Below, one piece after another: positions 54,615-64,000 of a stretch of 64,000 bases of DNA. Numbering within the stretch: position 1 is the stretch's first letter; each line of letters opens with the position of its first letter. The notes under the pieces are model-generated. The model worked only from the letters and a program-made list of their open reading frames with translations. It was not told the DNA's origin and made no database searches. The DNA lies in NCBI RefSeq assembly GCF_012844345.1, contig NZ_CP051625.1:1426001-1490000 (forward strand), written 5' to 3'. The stretch is from Pseudomonas sp. gcc21. GTDB lineage: Bacteria; Pseudomonadota; Gammaproteobacteria; Pseudomonadales; Pseudomonadaceae. Position numbers and translations under genes: made by a program.

Positions 54615-54716
54615 TCGCCGCGTATCCCTCACCCAAAAAAGTGAGGGGAGTATATCAGACAGGCAGAGCGATCAATGAGGCGTGCGACCAATAGCGGCAC
54701 CCGCCTCATAGCTACG

Positions 54717-56111
54717 TCACAATGCGCGAATACTATCGAGCAGCTTCTGTGTCTCACGCTCCATCAATGCGGCATCACCACGGCTCTCCACGTTCAGGCG
54801 GATCACCGGCTCGGTGTTGGAGGCGCGCAGATTGAAGCGCCACTCATCGAAGCGGATGCTGACGCCGTCGGTGTAGTCGACATCCAGCGCATCCTTGGCG
54901 TACTGCCCTTCGATGGCCTTCAGTACCGCCGGTGCGTCGCTAACCGTCAGGTTGATTTCACCGGAAGAGGGAAACGCAGCGATACGCTCATCAACCAGCG
55001 TCGACATCGGCTTGCCCTTGCGGCACAGCAGCTCGGCTACCAGCAACCAGGGAATCATGCCGCTGTCGCAGTAGGCGAAGTTACGGAAGTAATGGTGGGC
55101 GCTCATCTCGCCACCGTAGGCCGCGTCCTCCTTGCGCATACGTTCCTTGATGAACGCGTGGCCCGCCTTGGTCTGCACTGCACGGCCGCCATTCTGCTCG
55201 ACCTGTTCGATGGTATTCCACACCAGACGCGGGTCGTGGATGATGGCTGCGCCCGGCTCCTTCTTCAGGAAGGCCTCGGCCAGCAGACCGACGATGTAGT
55301 AGCCCTCGATGAATCGGCCCTGCTCATCGAACAGGAAGCAGCGGTCGAAGTCGCCGTCCCAGGCAATACCCATATCAGCGCCATGTTCCAGCACCGCTTC
55401 GCTGGTAATAGCCCGATTCTCGGTGAGGATCGGGTTGGGGATCCCGTTCGGAAAGGTGCCGTCAGGTTCGTGGCAGATTTTCACGAATGTGACGGGAATG
55501 TTCTTTTCCTTGAAGGCCGCTTCGATGGCATCAATGGCCGGGCCGGCTGCGCCGTTCCCTGCGTTGACCACCAATTTCAAAGGTGTGAATGCCTCGGGCT
55601 CGATATACCCCATCAGGTGCTCAACAAAGTCCGCACGGGTATCAACGAGCTCATAGCTGCCACGCTGACCATCCGGTACCGACGGATCACGACCATCCAC
55701 TAGCTGAAAATGGCTGGCTTCGGCCATCTCGCGGATATCCTTCAGGCCGGTGTCGGCTGAAATCGGGCGACTGCCCTCGCGCACCAGCTTCAGACCGTTG
55801 TAATCGATCGGGTTATGCGATGCAGTGACTTCAATACCGCCGTCCACGCCCAAATGGAAGGTCGCAAAGTAGACTTCTTCGGTGCCGGCGAGGCCCAGAT
55901 CCAATACGTTGACGCCTTCATCACGCAGGCCATTGGCCAGGGCGGCTTTGAGCTGCGGAGAAGTTTCGCGCACATCACCACCCAGCACGATGCGCTTGGG
56001 CTTCAGCCATTTGGCGAAAGCGCGGGCAATGCGGTAAGCGATGTCTTCGTTCAGTTCGGTCCCGAGCTGGCCGCGAATGTCGTATGCCTTGAAGCACGTA
56101 AGCTGTGTCAT
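54717..56111 (-). CDS. manB: Phosphomannomutase / phosphoglucomutase (ManB/CpsG type)
   Basis: A 464-residue alpha-D-phosphohexomutase. The phospho-serine loop is [14 protein letters not shown] at about residue 95, the magnesium loop is DGDFDRCF at about 245, the sugar loop is [10 protein letters not shown] and the phosphate-binding loop is [12 protein letters not shown]. It makes mannose 1-phosphate or glucose 1-phosphate for nucleotide-sugar synthesis. It follows pgi by 9 bases, and pgi product can be channelled through it toward galU. Confidence 0.93.
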   Translation of the reverse strand: MTQLTCFKAYDIRGQLGTELNEDIAYRIARAFAKWLKPKRIVLGGDVRETSPQLKAALANGLRDEGVNVLDLGLAGTEEVYFATFHLGVDGGIEVTASHNPIDYNGLKLVREGSRPISADTGLKDIREMAEASHFQLVDGRDPSVPDGQRGSYELVDTRADFVEHLMGYIEPEAFTPLKLVVNAGNGAAGPAIDAIEAAFKEKNIPVTFVKICHEPDGTFPNGIPNPILTENRAITSEAVLEHGADMGIAWDGDFDRCFLFDEQGRFIEGYYIVGLLAEAFLKKEPGAAIIHDPRLVWNTIEQVEQNGGRAVQTKAGHAFIKERMRKEDAAYGGEMSAHHYFRNFAYCDSGMIPWLLVAELLCRKGKPMSTLVDERIAAFPSSGEINLTVSDAPAVLKAIEGQYAKDALDVDYTDGVSIRFDEWRFNLRASNTEPVIRLNVESRGDAALMERETQKLLDSIRAL

Positions 56112-56120
56112 GTCAGTTTC

Positions 56121-57773
56121 CTATGATTTCCATTCTGCCTTGATCCGCCGCAACAGTCCGGCGGTGGACACATCAGTGTCATCCAGGCTTGAGTCTTCGC
56201 CACGAATCTTCGCCAGGGTGCTCATGGCGATCTTCTTGCCCATTTCCACGCCCCACTGGTCAAAGGGGTTGATGCCCCAGATCACCGACTGCACAAACAC
56301 CTTGTGCTCGTACAGGGCGATCAGTGCGCCCAGACTGTAGGGATTGAGTTCGTCGAGCAGGACCGTCGAGCTGGACTGGTTGCCGCGATAGCGCATGTGC
56401 AGCGGCATGTCCTCGGCATCTTTGAGTGCCGCATCCCCGAGCGCCAACAAGCGCGACTGAGCCAGGCAGTTGGCCAACGACAGCTGATGCTGGGCAGCCA
56501 GTTCTTCCGCGGCCTCGTGGTGCTCGGCTTCGTGGTACCGGCGTACCGGGACGATAAAGTCGCAGGTAACCGCTTCGGTGCCCTGATGCAGCAGCTGATA
56601 GAACGCGTGCTGGGCATTGGGGCCGACGTCCCCCCAGATAATCGGACAGGTCGAACGAGCCACCGGCTCGCCTTCCCGCGTCACGCTCTTGCCGTTGGAT
56701 TCCATCTCGAGCTGCTCGAGATACAGGGGCAACTGCTTGAGGCGACCGTCGTAGGGCAGGATAGACAGTGCGTTGATATCCAGAATATTGGTGTTCCAGA
56801 CGCCAATCATGCCCATCAGTACCGGCAGGTTGTCCTGCCAGGGCGCGGTCTTGAAGTGCTCATCCATATCGTGCGCACCGGCCAGCAGGCGACGAAAGCC
56901 ATGCATACCGATCTTCAACGCGATCGGCAGACCGATTGCCGACCACAGCGAGTAGCGACCGCCGACCCAGCCCCAGAAATCCAACTGGTTCTCCTCGGCA
57001 ATGCCCCACTCGGTCATCTTGTTCGGCGATGCCGAAACGCCGATGAAGTGGCAATGCAGGATGCTGGAACTGGCGCGCTTGCCAAAGGACCGCTGTAACC
57101 ACTGTAAAGCCGTCGCCGCATTGGTCAGCGTATCAATGGTCGTAAAGGATTTGGATGAGATTACAAACAGCGTCGATTGCGGTTTCTTGTCACGCAGGAG
57201 CTGAGAAAGCTGACTGCCGTCGATCGTCGACGCGAAATGCACGTTCAACCGATGCTTGGTCGGACAGGTGAAATCATTCAGCGCTTCGGTGACCATCAAG
57301 GGCCCGAGATCCGACCCCCCTACCCCGATATTGATCACATCAGTGATCACTTCACCGGTTGCACCGCGCCACTGCCCGGCATGAATCTGAGCAACAATCC
57401 GCTCCATCTGCTGCAACTGGCCATGCACTTGTGCAGTTACGTTGTCGTCACCCACCTGGCACTTGGCCTCGGCCGGCAAACGCAGCGCCCAGTGCATGGC
57501 CGCGCGGCCCTCGGTGCAGTTGACCTGCTCACCGCTGAATAGCCTGTCGATCCAACCCTGCAGATCGTGCGCGTCAGCCAGATCGATCAGATGGCGCAGG
57601 GTCTGGGTGGTCATCCGTTGTTTGGAAAAGTCGTACATCAGCGGGCCGAACTGCCGATGCATCTTGTTGAATCGCTCGCTGTCTTCGGCGAAGAAATCGG
57701 CAATATGCTGTTTCTCCACCGATTTACCGTGAGTGATCAGCTCGTCCCATTGCTTGTCTCTGGCTTCAGTCAT
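56121..57773 (-). CDS. pgi: Glucose-6-phosphate isomerase
   Basis: A 550-residue enzyme matching E. coli Pgi (549). Both signatures are present: [15 protein letters not shown] near residue 265 and [18 protein letters not shown] near 490. The start taken is ATG 57773; a GTG nine bases earlier overlaps the stop of the preceding gene (TGAGTG) and is also possible. It links fructose 6-phosphate and glucose 6-phosphate; its place in a nucleotide-sugar operon points to precursor supply. Confidence 0.95.
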   Translation of the reverse strand: MTEARDKQWDELITHGKSVEKQHIADFFAEDSERFNKMHRQFGPLMYDFSKQRMTTQTLRHLIDLADAHDLQGWIDRLFSGEQVNCTEGRAAMHWALRLPAEAKCQVGDDNVTAQVHGQLQQMERIVAQIHAGQWRGATGEVITDVINIGVGGSDLGPLMVTEALNDFTCPTKHRLNVHFASTIDGSQLSQLLRDKKPQSTLFVISSKSFTTIDTLTNAATALQWLQRSFGKRASSSILHCHFIGVSASPNKMTEWGIAEENQLDFWGWVGGRYSLWSAIGLPIALKIGMHGFRRLLAGAHDMDEHFKTAPWQDNLPVLMGMIGVWNTNILDINALSILPYDGRLKQLPLYLEQLEMESNGKSVTREGEPVARSTCPIIWGDVGPNAQHAFYQLLHQGTEAVTCDFIVPVRRYHEAEHHEAAEELAAQHQLSLANCLAQSRLLALGDAALKDAEDMPLHMRYRGNQSSSTVLLDELNPYSLGALIALYEHKVFVQSVIWGINPFDQWGVEMGKKIAMSTLAKIRGEDSSLDDTDVSTAGLLRRIKAEWKS

Positions 57774-57782
57774 CAGGGTCAC

Positions 57783-59078
57783 TCAGCGTCGTCCAATCCC
57801 AAAATATTCAAACCCGTTCTGCTTCATGAAGTCCGGATCCCAGATATTGCGACCGTCGAGCAGCAACGGCTGCTTCATGGTGGCCTTCATATGAGACAGG
57901 TCAGGACTCATGTATGCATCCCATTCGGTTACCAGCATCAGCGCGTCGACATCCACAAGCGCCGCGTAAGGATCCTTGTGCAGAACCAGGTCGCGGCGAT
58001 TGCCGGCCCACTCTGCCAATGCAGGTAACGCACGCGGATCATGAACATGCACCTGCACGCCCTGCGCCCAGAGCGCCTCGATCAATTTCAGCGCAGGAGC
58101 ATTGTCGATACGGGCTGATTCAGGCTTGAATGCCACGCCCCAGATCGCCACCTTTTTACCCTGCAAATCGGTGCTGTAATAGCGCCACAGTTTGCGGAAC
58201 AGCGATTCCTTCTGGCGTTCATTGATGCGCATTACCTGGTCCAGCAGCTGTGCCTGGATCCCGCTGTGCTTCAGCGTCGACGCCAGATTCATCACATCCT
58301 GCGAGAAGCTCAGCCCACCAAAACCGCAACCCGGGTACAGATAGCTATCGCCGATCCGCTGATCCCTGCCGACACCCTGGCGAACACGCTCGATGTCCAC
58401 ATCCAGCATGTCCGCCAGATTGGCCATATCGTTCATGAAGCTCAGGCGGGTCGCGAGCATGCCGGTGATGGCCAGCTTGGTGAACTCGGCCTCGCGCGGA
58501 CGCATCATCATGATGTTGTCGCGGCGGCGGTTGTACGGCCGTAGTGCCTCGGCAACCATGCGGCGGCCCCAGGCCGAATCACAGCCCAGCAGCCAATGGT
58601 TTGCTGCGGTAAAACTCTTAACTGCAGCACCTTCGATCAATAGATCCGGCAGGCTGGCGGCGACACGCTGGGTGGACTCGCTGCCGGGTAGCTCAGCCAA
58701 TGCGCGTTCCAGCGCTTCGGTAGTGCCGACCGGGAAGGTTGATTGATTCACCACCACCCAGCTGCGGCCGCTTTCGGTCGGCAGCTTGCCGATGATTTCG
58801 AAGGCGAGATCGACGTCGGTGGGCGACAGCGCCAGCCAGATGATCGCGGCGCGCTCATCGGGCGGCATATCACCGGCAGCCAGTTTGAAGCGGCCGGCTA
58901 TGGTTTGTTCGGTGACCAGTTCAGCCAGCCCCGGCTCACGATAAGGGCAGCCGCCATTGGCCAGGGTTGTTGCTGCGGGTCCTTCCGGCACGTGCAAACA
59001 CACGTTGTGACCTGTGGAAGCCAGGCCGGCAGCACTAACGAGCGCGCACAGCGTGTCTCCATACACATCGATATACAT
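57783..59078 (-). CDS. UDP-glucose dehydrogenase homologue with degenerate active site
   Basis: A 431-residue protein with the full three-domain layout of UDP-glucose/GDP-mannose dehydrogenases, readable from the flanking similarity (EPGLAELV, FPVGTTEALERAL, KKVAIWGVAFKP, LMLVTEWDAY). Key positions are altered. The N-terminal NAD motif GTGYVG reads GDTLCA (residues 7-12). The NPEFLREG segment reads SLPDLLIEG. The substrate Lys is kept (Lys201) but the nearby Asn is Thr205. The catalytic-loop GGSCFPKD reads GGLSFSQD, putting Ser257 where the catalytic Cys belongs. It has no frameshift and lies 13 bases after galU in an intact operon, so it is probably made; loss of dehydrogenase activity is inferred. 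Confidence 0.88.
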   Translation of the reverse strand: MYIDVYGDTLCALVSAAGLASTGHNVCLHVPEGPAATTLANGGCPYREPGLAELVTEQTIAGRFKLAAGDMPPDERAAIIWLALSPTDVDLAFEIIGKLPTESGRSWVVVNQSTFPVGTTEALERALAELPGSESTQRVAASLPDLLIEGAAVKSFTAANHWLLGCDSAWGRRMVAEALRPYNRRRDNIMMMRPREAEFTKLAITGMLATRLSFMNDMANLADMLDVDIERVRQGVGRDQRIGDSYLYPGCGFGGLSFSQDVMNLASTLKHSGIQAQLLDQVMRINERQKESLFRKLWRYYSTDLQGKKVAIWGVAFKPESARIDNAPALKLIEALWAQGVQVHVHDPRALPALAEWAGNRRDLVLHKDPYAALVDVDALMLVTEWDAYMSPDLSHMKATMKQPLLLDGRNIWDPDFMKQNGFEYFGIGRR

Positions 59079-59091
59079 TGCGCTTAGATCC

Positions 59092-59970
59092 TCACTGGTA
59101 CTGCTTTAACAAGTCCCGGAAGTCGCTACCGAGTTTGGGGTGTTTAAGGCCATAAGCCAGAGTGGCTTCGAGGTAGCCGAGTTTGCTCCCGCAGTCGAAG
59201 GAGCGACCACGTATACGGAAGGCATCAACGCCCTGCTCTTCCATCAGCGTAGCGATGGCATCGGTCAACTGGATTTCGCCGCCAGCGCCTGGGGGGGTGT
59301 TGTCGAGCAGATCAAAAATGCGTGCCGGCAGAATGTAACGTCCGACGATGGACAGGTTGGAAGGCGCTTCATCACGCGGCGGCTTCTCCACCACACGATG
59401 CATCGGCGCGCCGTCGCCCGCTTCGAGCTCTGCGCCACTGATATCCACCACGCCGTAGGAGCTGACCTGGTCATAGGGCACCGGCTCAACCATGATCTGG
59501 GCATTACCGGTTTCATGGAAATGCTCGGCCATGACACCCAAGTCAGTGCGCGTGCCTGCCTGCTGGACCAGCACATCGGGCAGCATGACTGCAAAGGGCG
59601 CATCGCCAATGATGGCGCGGGCACAGTTGATTGCGTGCCCAAGACCCAGAGCCGAACCCTGACGCACCACCGATACTTTCAAACCAGCGGGGGCGGTTTC
59701 CTTCAACACCTCGAGCAATTCATGCTTGCCGCGGCGCTCGAGCTCGGCTTCGAGCTCATAATTCTTGTCAAAATGATCTTCAATTGCGCGCTTGCTGGAA
59801 TGGGTTACCAGCACGATTTCGTTGATACCGGCGGCGAGCGCTTCCTCAACCACGTACTGAATCACCGGCTTGTCTACGACGGTGACCATTTCTTTGGGAA
59901 TAGCTTTGCTTGCGGGTAAGAAACGAGTACCAAGACCTGCGACGGGGAGAACGGCTTTAGTAACCTTCAC
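59092..59970 (-). CDS. galU: UTP-glucose-1-phosphate uridylyltransferase
   Basis: A 292-residue nucleotidyltransferase making UDP-glucose. The N-terminal signature is AVLPVAGLGTRFLPASKAIPK, with the catalytic Lys and the DKPVIQYVVEEA segment after it; VMLPDVLV and FRIRGRSFDCGSKLGYL follow as in bacterial GalU. It heads the tightly spaced galU - dehydrogenase homologue - pgi - manB block and supplies UDP-glucose for galE and the glycosyltransferases. The 264 bp upstream show no clear promoter or hairpin. Confidence 0.96.
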   Translation of the reverse strand: MKVTKAVLPVAGLGTRFLPASKAIPKEMVTVVDKPVIQYVVEEALAAGINEIVLVTHSSKRAIEDHFDKNYELEAELERRGKHELLEVLKETAPAGLKVSVVRQGSALGLGHAINCARAIIGDAPFAVMLPDVLVQQAGTRTDLGVMAEHFHETGNAQIMVEPVPYDQVSSYGVVDISGAELEAGDGAPMHRVVEKPPRDEAPSNLSIVGRYILPARIFDLLDNTPPGAGGEIQLTDAIATLMEEQGVDAFRIRGRSFDCGSKLGYLEATLAYGLKHPKLGSDFRDLLKQYQ

Positions 59971-60234
59971 GGAAACTCCATGTAGTAGAAATCGATGTCA
60001 GTAGTCCATGCATGCCATAAGCCTGCGGGGGTGCAAGCCAGCCATGAAAGGGACGCCAACCTGCCTGTTGTGTGGAACGTTTTTCAGCAGGTAAGTTCCG
60101 TCAAGAACCAAATTGTAATCAAGCGAACGCGCCGTCTGAAGCGCGAGACACCCCGGCCGCGGAGCCGCCTGTGAAGACCGTCCAAAACAAGCTCAGCTCA
60201 CGGACCGGCGCTTCGGACAAAACGTCAAATTACG

Positions 60235-61221
60235 TCAGTCATGTGTTAACGACCTGCCGAGAATATCCTCGTAAACCTCCAAGGTATTACGATAGGTTAC
60301 ATCCCAACTGAAACGGCTGGCCTGTTCCTGGCCCTTCCGGCTCAGCTCGCCCCAATGAACAGGATCCAGGACTCTCTCCACCGCCCACCGGATATCTTCC
60401 ACCTCACCCGTATCGAGTAACAAAGCTGCTTCCCCAGCTACTTCTGGGATAGATGAGCTCCTGACAGCGATAACAGGGCATCCTGCACGCATCGCTTCAA
60501 GGACGGGAATACCGAACCCTTCATAGAGCGACGGATACACCAGAGCCAGAGACCGGTTGTATTCGAGATTCAGAGCTTCATTGCTTAAAAATCCGGCATG
60601 CCGATAACGGCCTGGCAACGTCCGTTCCAGGAACTCTACTTCATCACGGGTGAAAGCTCCCCCCCCGACGCAAAGGAGTTCCAAATCGCGCAGAGGCGAA
60701 ATCGCAGCGGCTACCGCGGAAAAATTCTTGTACCCGCCGCGTGCGCCAACGAACAGTAATTGAGCACAGCGCGGAGTACCTGCAACAGGAAAGTAATTTT
60801 CGGAGACACCGTTATGAACCACAACGATACGAGCTTCGTATTGATGGCCGAAGAACTCTAGGAGATCCCGCTTTGTGCTCTCGGAAACGCATATAATCCG
60901 GTCTGCGCTGGCTACTGATCTTAGTTTTTGCAGAGTATGAACCCATCGGCGAGGACCTTTTACATACCTTTCATACGTAAAGTCGTGGACGGTCGCAACT
61001 ACAGCCCCGTGCTTGCGGGAGGGTACTCGATAATAAGTGCTGTGAAATATGTCGTATGGTGCTTTCACTGGAAAGGCCATGTACCGCTGCCATGGATATT
61101 TCAAATCTTCACATTCAACGCGGTAGCTCTCAGGAGGCAGGCGCTGAATCAGCTCATTAAAAAGAACGGAAACGCCCCCTGACTGTTGCAATTTGTATAT
61201 CACCCCATCATAAAGAATCAT
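60235..61221 (-). CDS. Glycosyltransferase family 4
   Basis: A 328-residue GT-B glycosyltransferase. The N terminus is YDGVIYKLQQSGGVSVLFNE, and the C-terminal nucleotide-sugar domain has VYPSLYEGFGIPVLEAMRAG, the characteristic E-x7-E motif of the family. No membrane helix is seen. It probably adds a sugar to the lipid-linked repeat of the surface polysaccharide. Donor and linkage are unknown. Confidence 0.9.
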   Translation of the reverse strand: MILYDGVIYKLQQSGGVSVLFNELIQRLPPESYRVECEDLKYPWQRYMAFPVKAPYDIFHSTYYRVPSRKHGAVVATVHDFTYERYVKGPRRWVHTLQKLRSVASADRIICVSESTKRDLLEFFGHQYEARIVVVHNGVSENYFPVAGTPRCAQLLFVGARGGYKNFSAVAAAISPLRDLELLCVGGGAFTRDEVEFLERTLPGRYRHAGFLSNEALNLEYNRSLALVYPSLYEGFGIPVLEAMRAGCPVIAVRSSSIPEVAGEAALLLDTGEVEDIRWAVERVLDPVHWGELSRKGQEQASRFSWDVTYRNTLEVYEDILGRSLTHD

Positions 61222-61282
61222 GCATCACACACCTAACGCTAAAGAACAGGGGTAGAACGAGCTAAATCACTGCCGATTCGAC

Positions 61283-62116
61283 CTACGGAATAACAACGCC
61301 AGCCAAGAGACCAAGCAGCTCGGCGCTGTAATATCGAGCTTTCCTTCTATCAACAACCGCCGCATATGGAATATAACAAGTAACCATTAGCAAGCGCTTC
61401 CCCAGCTCCCTGTGTAACCTGTGCTTTACACATAGCCTTGAGAACCCACACCTATAAGTAAATACTCTTCGTAACTCATCAAGATTGGAATAGTCCCTTA
61501 TCTTGTTCGGATGATAAACCTTAAAACGCGGATCGTAATAAATCGAAAAGCCTTCTTTCAGCATCCGAATTACAACATCTCGCCCCTCCTCCGCACCATG
61601 GAAAGTGCCAACCCCGAGCTGTTCATCAAACAAAACTCGAGTTATAGCATCCCGACGAAAGAACATGGTGGCTTCAACGAACTTTCCTGCGTGATCATCC
61701 AGGGTCAGGTAGGATGCAGAACCTGAAAACTGGATCACGCTGTCGCTACCATCTCTTTCTATGCATCTGCCAGCACAAACTGACACAGACGGGTTAGCTT
61801 TGAAGTACTCATCAACGTCTTGAAGTATGTCGTTAACGAATTCACAATCATCATCAGGAAAGAAAATAAATTCGCCCAGACTATGTTCAAGTCCGTAATT
61901 CCTGGCTCTCGCCGCCCCCCTGAAAGCCACTACGTGATGATGTATATTCAGGCTGGAAAACTCACTCACCAGCTTATCCAGCATGCCCCTCTGATTCTGA
62001 TCCACCAATATTATTTCAAAGTTAGAATAGGACTGCCTTACTATCGACTTGAACAACGCACGTAGCTGCTCGACACGTCCGAGGGTCGCTATAACCAGGC
62101 TAAATCGAGGCTTCAT
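61283..62116 (-). CDS. Glycosyltransferase family 2
   Basis: A 277-residue GT-A enzyme. The start is the ATG at 62116 with GGAG upstream; it overlaps the flippase gene by 17 bases. The N-terminal domain reads FSLVIATLGRVEQLRALFKS, the DxD-type motif is FFPDDDCEFV and the acceptor-side segment is HGAEEGRDVVIRML. It belongs to the same AT-rich biosynthetic block and acts on an unknown acceptor in the surface polysaccharide repeat. Confidence 0.9.
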   Translation of the reverse strand: MKPRFSLVIATLGRVEQLRALFKSIVRQSYSNFEIILVDQNQRGMLDKLVSEFSSLNIHHHVVAFRGAARARNYGLEHSLGEFIFFPDDDCEFVNDILQDVDEYFKANPSVSVCAGRCIERDGSDSVIQFSGSASYLTLDDHAGKFVEATMFFRRDAITRVLFDEQLGVGTFHGAEEGRDVVIRMLKEGFSIYYDPRFKVYHPNKIRDYSNLDELRRVFTYRCGFSRLCVKHRLHRELGKRLLMVTCYIPYAAVVDRRKARYYSAELLGLLAGVVIP

Positions 62117-63329
62117 TCGTCGACTCCGTGAAAGTACAGACAACTACCAGGCTGAAAATTATTAATATAATATAACCTAGGGCAAGCGACAGTATCGATC
62201 CTGCCGCTCCATAAACAGGAGCCAGGGAAAAATTACCCAACAATACTACGAGCAACCCCAAACCATACTTAATTAGCACCAGCCGCCCCAGCGAGTACTT
62301 ATAGAAAAAAATCGAAAGCGATAGCTCCACGAAATACAAAAAAACCACAAGCACCGCATATTTTATATTTAACGCAGCCGCATAATAATCGGCACCGAAA
62401 AGCCCCCGTATTATAAACTCACCAAAACCGTAGAACAAAGATACGACACCCAGCCCCAACGCGACCATCACCGCAACCACGGTTATCATATTACGCCGCA
62501 CATCTTCGATAGACCCAACGCTGTATATCAACAGCGGAGCCAGACTGATAATTACGATATTGCCCAGCAGATACAGGTTCTCGGTGATCTGCATCGCAGC
62601 GGCATGGGCTCCAAAATCCCCCGCATCTATGAGGCCAGGCAATATCAGCCTGTCAATCCTTTGCATAGCCGAAAGCAAAAAGAACGCCAAACCAATCGGC
62701 GCGCCAGCCTTCAGCAGCTTGAGCATGTATTCAGACGAAACGTTGCTTATATTAATTTTGCCAAGTACCTTATATCCCAAGTACGTCAGCGCCAAAGCAA
62801 CCGCAAGTGACTCGAGCAACCATGCAAGCGCATAGACTTCAAGTGCAGCGACACCCATATAGAACAGAACAACTACCAAGACAGTCTTGACTATAGTTCC
62901 AAGCAGCTGGATGAGGGCTGTTTTCTTATTGTCAGTGCGAGACTGAAACAGAGCAATTATCACTCCGAACGGCTCTTTAAGAAACAGCATCAGCCCAAAG
63001 ATAACAATATATAGTTTTTCTTCTGGGCCAAACAGCAAGACGTAACAAATGAAAGAAAAAAAGGTCACGAACGCCAACCAGAATCGCAACACAAAAGTAT
63101 TAACACAGATTTTTCGTTCATCTTGCGGATTAGCACTCAACTTCGGAACTATTACCTCCGCACCACAAAAATAGGTAAAAGCAAGAAATATATTAAAAGC
63201 CGCCAATCCATATTGGAAACTACCGTAGCCCTCAACTCCCACCGCCCGCGCAATCAGTGCACTAGATAACAACCCGCACGCGATGATCCCGCCGCGCTCA
63301 ATAGCGAGCCAGGCAATGTTACGAATCAT
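62100..63329 (-). CDS. Polysaccharide flippase (Wzx-like, MATE/MOP superfamily)
   Basis: A 409-residue membrane protein with about 12-13 helices and few charged loops. The N terminus MIRNIAWLAIERGGIIACGL and the segment YGSFQYGLAAFNIF match oligosaccharide flippases that move lipid-linked repeats across the inner membrane. A GTG 21 bases upstream is an alternative start. Base composition here is clearly richer in A+T than in the rest of the window. A Wzy polymerase is not seen inside the window and may lie beyond its right edge. Confidence 0.87.
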   Translation of the reverse strand: MIRNIAWLAIERGGIIACGLLSSALIARAVGVEGYGSFQYGLAAFNIFLAFTYFCGAEVIVPKLSANPQDERKICVNTFVLRFWLAFVTFFSFICYVLLFGPEEKLYIVIFGLMLFLKEPFGVIIALFQSRTDNKKTALIQLLGTIVKTVLVVVLFYMGVAALEVYALAWLLESLAVALALTYLGYKVLGKINISNVSSEYMLKLLKAGAPIGLAFFLLSAMQRIDRLILPGLIDAGDFGAHAAAMQITENLYLLGNIVIISLAPLLIYSVGSIEDVRRNMITVVAVMVALGLGVVSLFYGFGEFIIRGLFGADYYAAALNIKYAVLVVFLYFVELSLSIFFYKYSLGRLVLIKYGLGLLVVLLGNFSLAPVYGAAGSILSLALGYIILIIFSLVVVCTFTESTNEASI

Positions 63330-63405
63330 CTGAAAGTATCGTCCGACCACGCTCAGCTCGTTGCCCTGGATATCTGAGAGCGCGCCAGGTCATAAGAACA
63401 CGCGA

Positions 63406-64000
63406 TCATTTTCGTACGTACTCGTATATTTTAACTGGATATTTAAGAGGAACAATGAAAATACTCGTCCACACTCCGTTCATTCGGCACGCATCGACCA
63501 GCGCTTTAACCCGTTTAACGCGATCCATAAAGGATCGATTACTAACTCCACCATTGCGCATTCTGACTATAACCTCAGGCAAAAGCTTTGCCTTCATATT
63601 ACCTTTTGCCAAATATCGAACTAACAGCTCAAAGTCTTGCGGCATCGCATCATCCAGCAAAAACCCACCATATCGTTCGAAAAAAGAACGTTTGCACATA
63701 AATCCAGGATGAGCAGGCATCATACCCAAGCGAAAAATAGTCTTGTTGCAGTAGCTTATTCTGTATCGTCGAATTACCTTGTCGGTAGCTATTGGGTCGA
63801 CAATATCAACATATCCATACACGGCGTCAGCGTTTGTCTGCGTCAAGCGACGGACCATACGGGTAACCACACCCGGATCGGCGAAAAAATCATCCGAGTT
63901 CAGGAAACAAAAACAATCCCCGGTGGAAAGCTCGATGCCCTTGTTCATCGCGTCCCACAGACCTTTATCCGGCTCGCTCACAATCCGAGTCACTCGGGTT
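63406..64000 (-). CDS. Glycosyltransferase family 2 (N-terminal part outside the window)
   Basis: A 198-codon fragment open to the right edge; the N-terminal nucleotide-binding strand is missing. It has SEPDKGLWDAMNKGIELSTG, the DxD-like motif FLNSDDFFADPGV and, later, MPAHPGFMCKRSFFERYGGF, typical of WcaA/WcaE-type transferases that add a sugar to a polysaccharide repeat. It is the first gene in the window of the minus-strand polysaccharide operon. Confidence 0.88.
   Translation of the reverse strand, partial: TRVTRIVSEPDKGLWDAMNKGIELSTGDCFCFLNSDDFFADPGVVTRMVRRLTQTNADAVYGYVDIVDPIATDKVIRRYRISYCNKTIFRLGMMPAHPGFMCKRSFFERYGGFLLDDAMPQDFELLVRYLAKGNMKAKLLPEVIVRMRNGGVSNRSFMDRVKRVKALVDACRMNGVWTSIFIVPLKYPVKIYEYVRK

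Overview
The window looks like a chromosomal segment of a gammaproteobacterium of the Pseudomonadaceae, possibly of the Halopseudomonas / P. pertucinogena type. The gene order motY / pyrC-rnt is the pseudomonad arrangement, as are the DUF2897-DUF2058 pair and the wbpM-terminated polysaccharide locus. The genus is an inference; no marker gene such as rRNA is present. Nearly everything is housekeeping or niche metabolism. There is no prophage, CRISPR array, plasmid module or complete insertion sequence, but non-coding repeat elements are abundant.

Layout: 0-3.4 kb holds the end of a molybdopterin/iron-sulfur oxidoreductase of the formate dehydrogenase family plus its DUF1641 partner. A tRNA-Asp with promoter and terminator follows. 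At 4.0-8.9 kb is an RND efflux pair with a divergent TetR and two operators between them. At 8.9-11.5 kb are two divergent L,D-transpeptidases. At 11.5-14.5 kb a second TetR faces a flavin monooxygenase/SDR operon across two more operators. Then come wrbA, an RlpA-like lipoprotein, and at 16-21 kb an acyl-CoA catabolic cluster (MFS transporter, acyl-CoA dehydrogenase, IclR regulator, divergent CoA-transferase). dsdA, two small conserved proteins, a retropepsin-like protease and a chemoreceptor follow. motY has a very good FliA promoter and lies divergent to pyrC-rnt. At 29.5-33.6 kb is a TAXI-type TRAP transporter operon with a universal stress protein.

34.7-40.2 kb is rich in mobile-element relics. 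A 169-bp MITE sits exactly at the stop codon of a PH-domain gene. A near-identical 230-bp element occurs as an inverted pair around a secreted double-DUF3237 protein. Beyond the next gene there is a triplicated 180-bp repeat with a (CTACAA)12 microsatellite. 40.2-49 kb carries a permease, a second RND pump, a dienelactone hydrolase, a solitary succinate-dehydrogenase-type iron-sulfur subunit and a short 6-phosphogluconate dehydrogenase. htpG has a clear sigma-32 promoter.

51.5-64 kb is a surface-polysaccharide locus read on the minus strand: glycosyltransferase, flippase, two more glycosyltransferases, galU, a nucleotide-sugar dehydrogenase homologue, pgi, phosphomannomutase, galE and a WbpM-type dehydratase. 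The upstream end (61-64 kb) is visibly richer in A+T. The most unusual protein is the UDP-glucose-dehydrogenase homologue: its catalytic cysteine, Rossmann glycine motif and several active-site positions are all altered, so it may be a pseudoenzyme embedded in an otherwise intact operon. A REP-like palindrome (GTAGCGC-GCCT-GCGCTAC) occurs ten times across the window.
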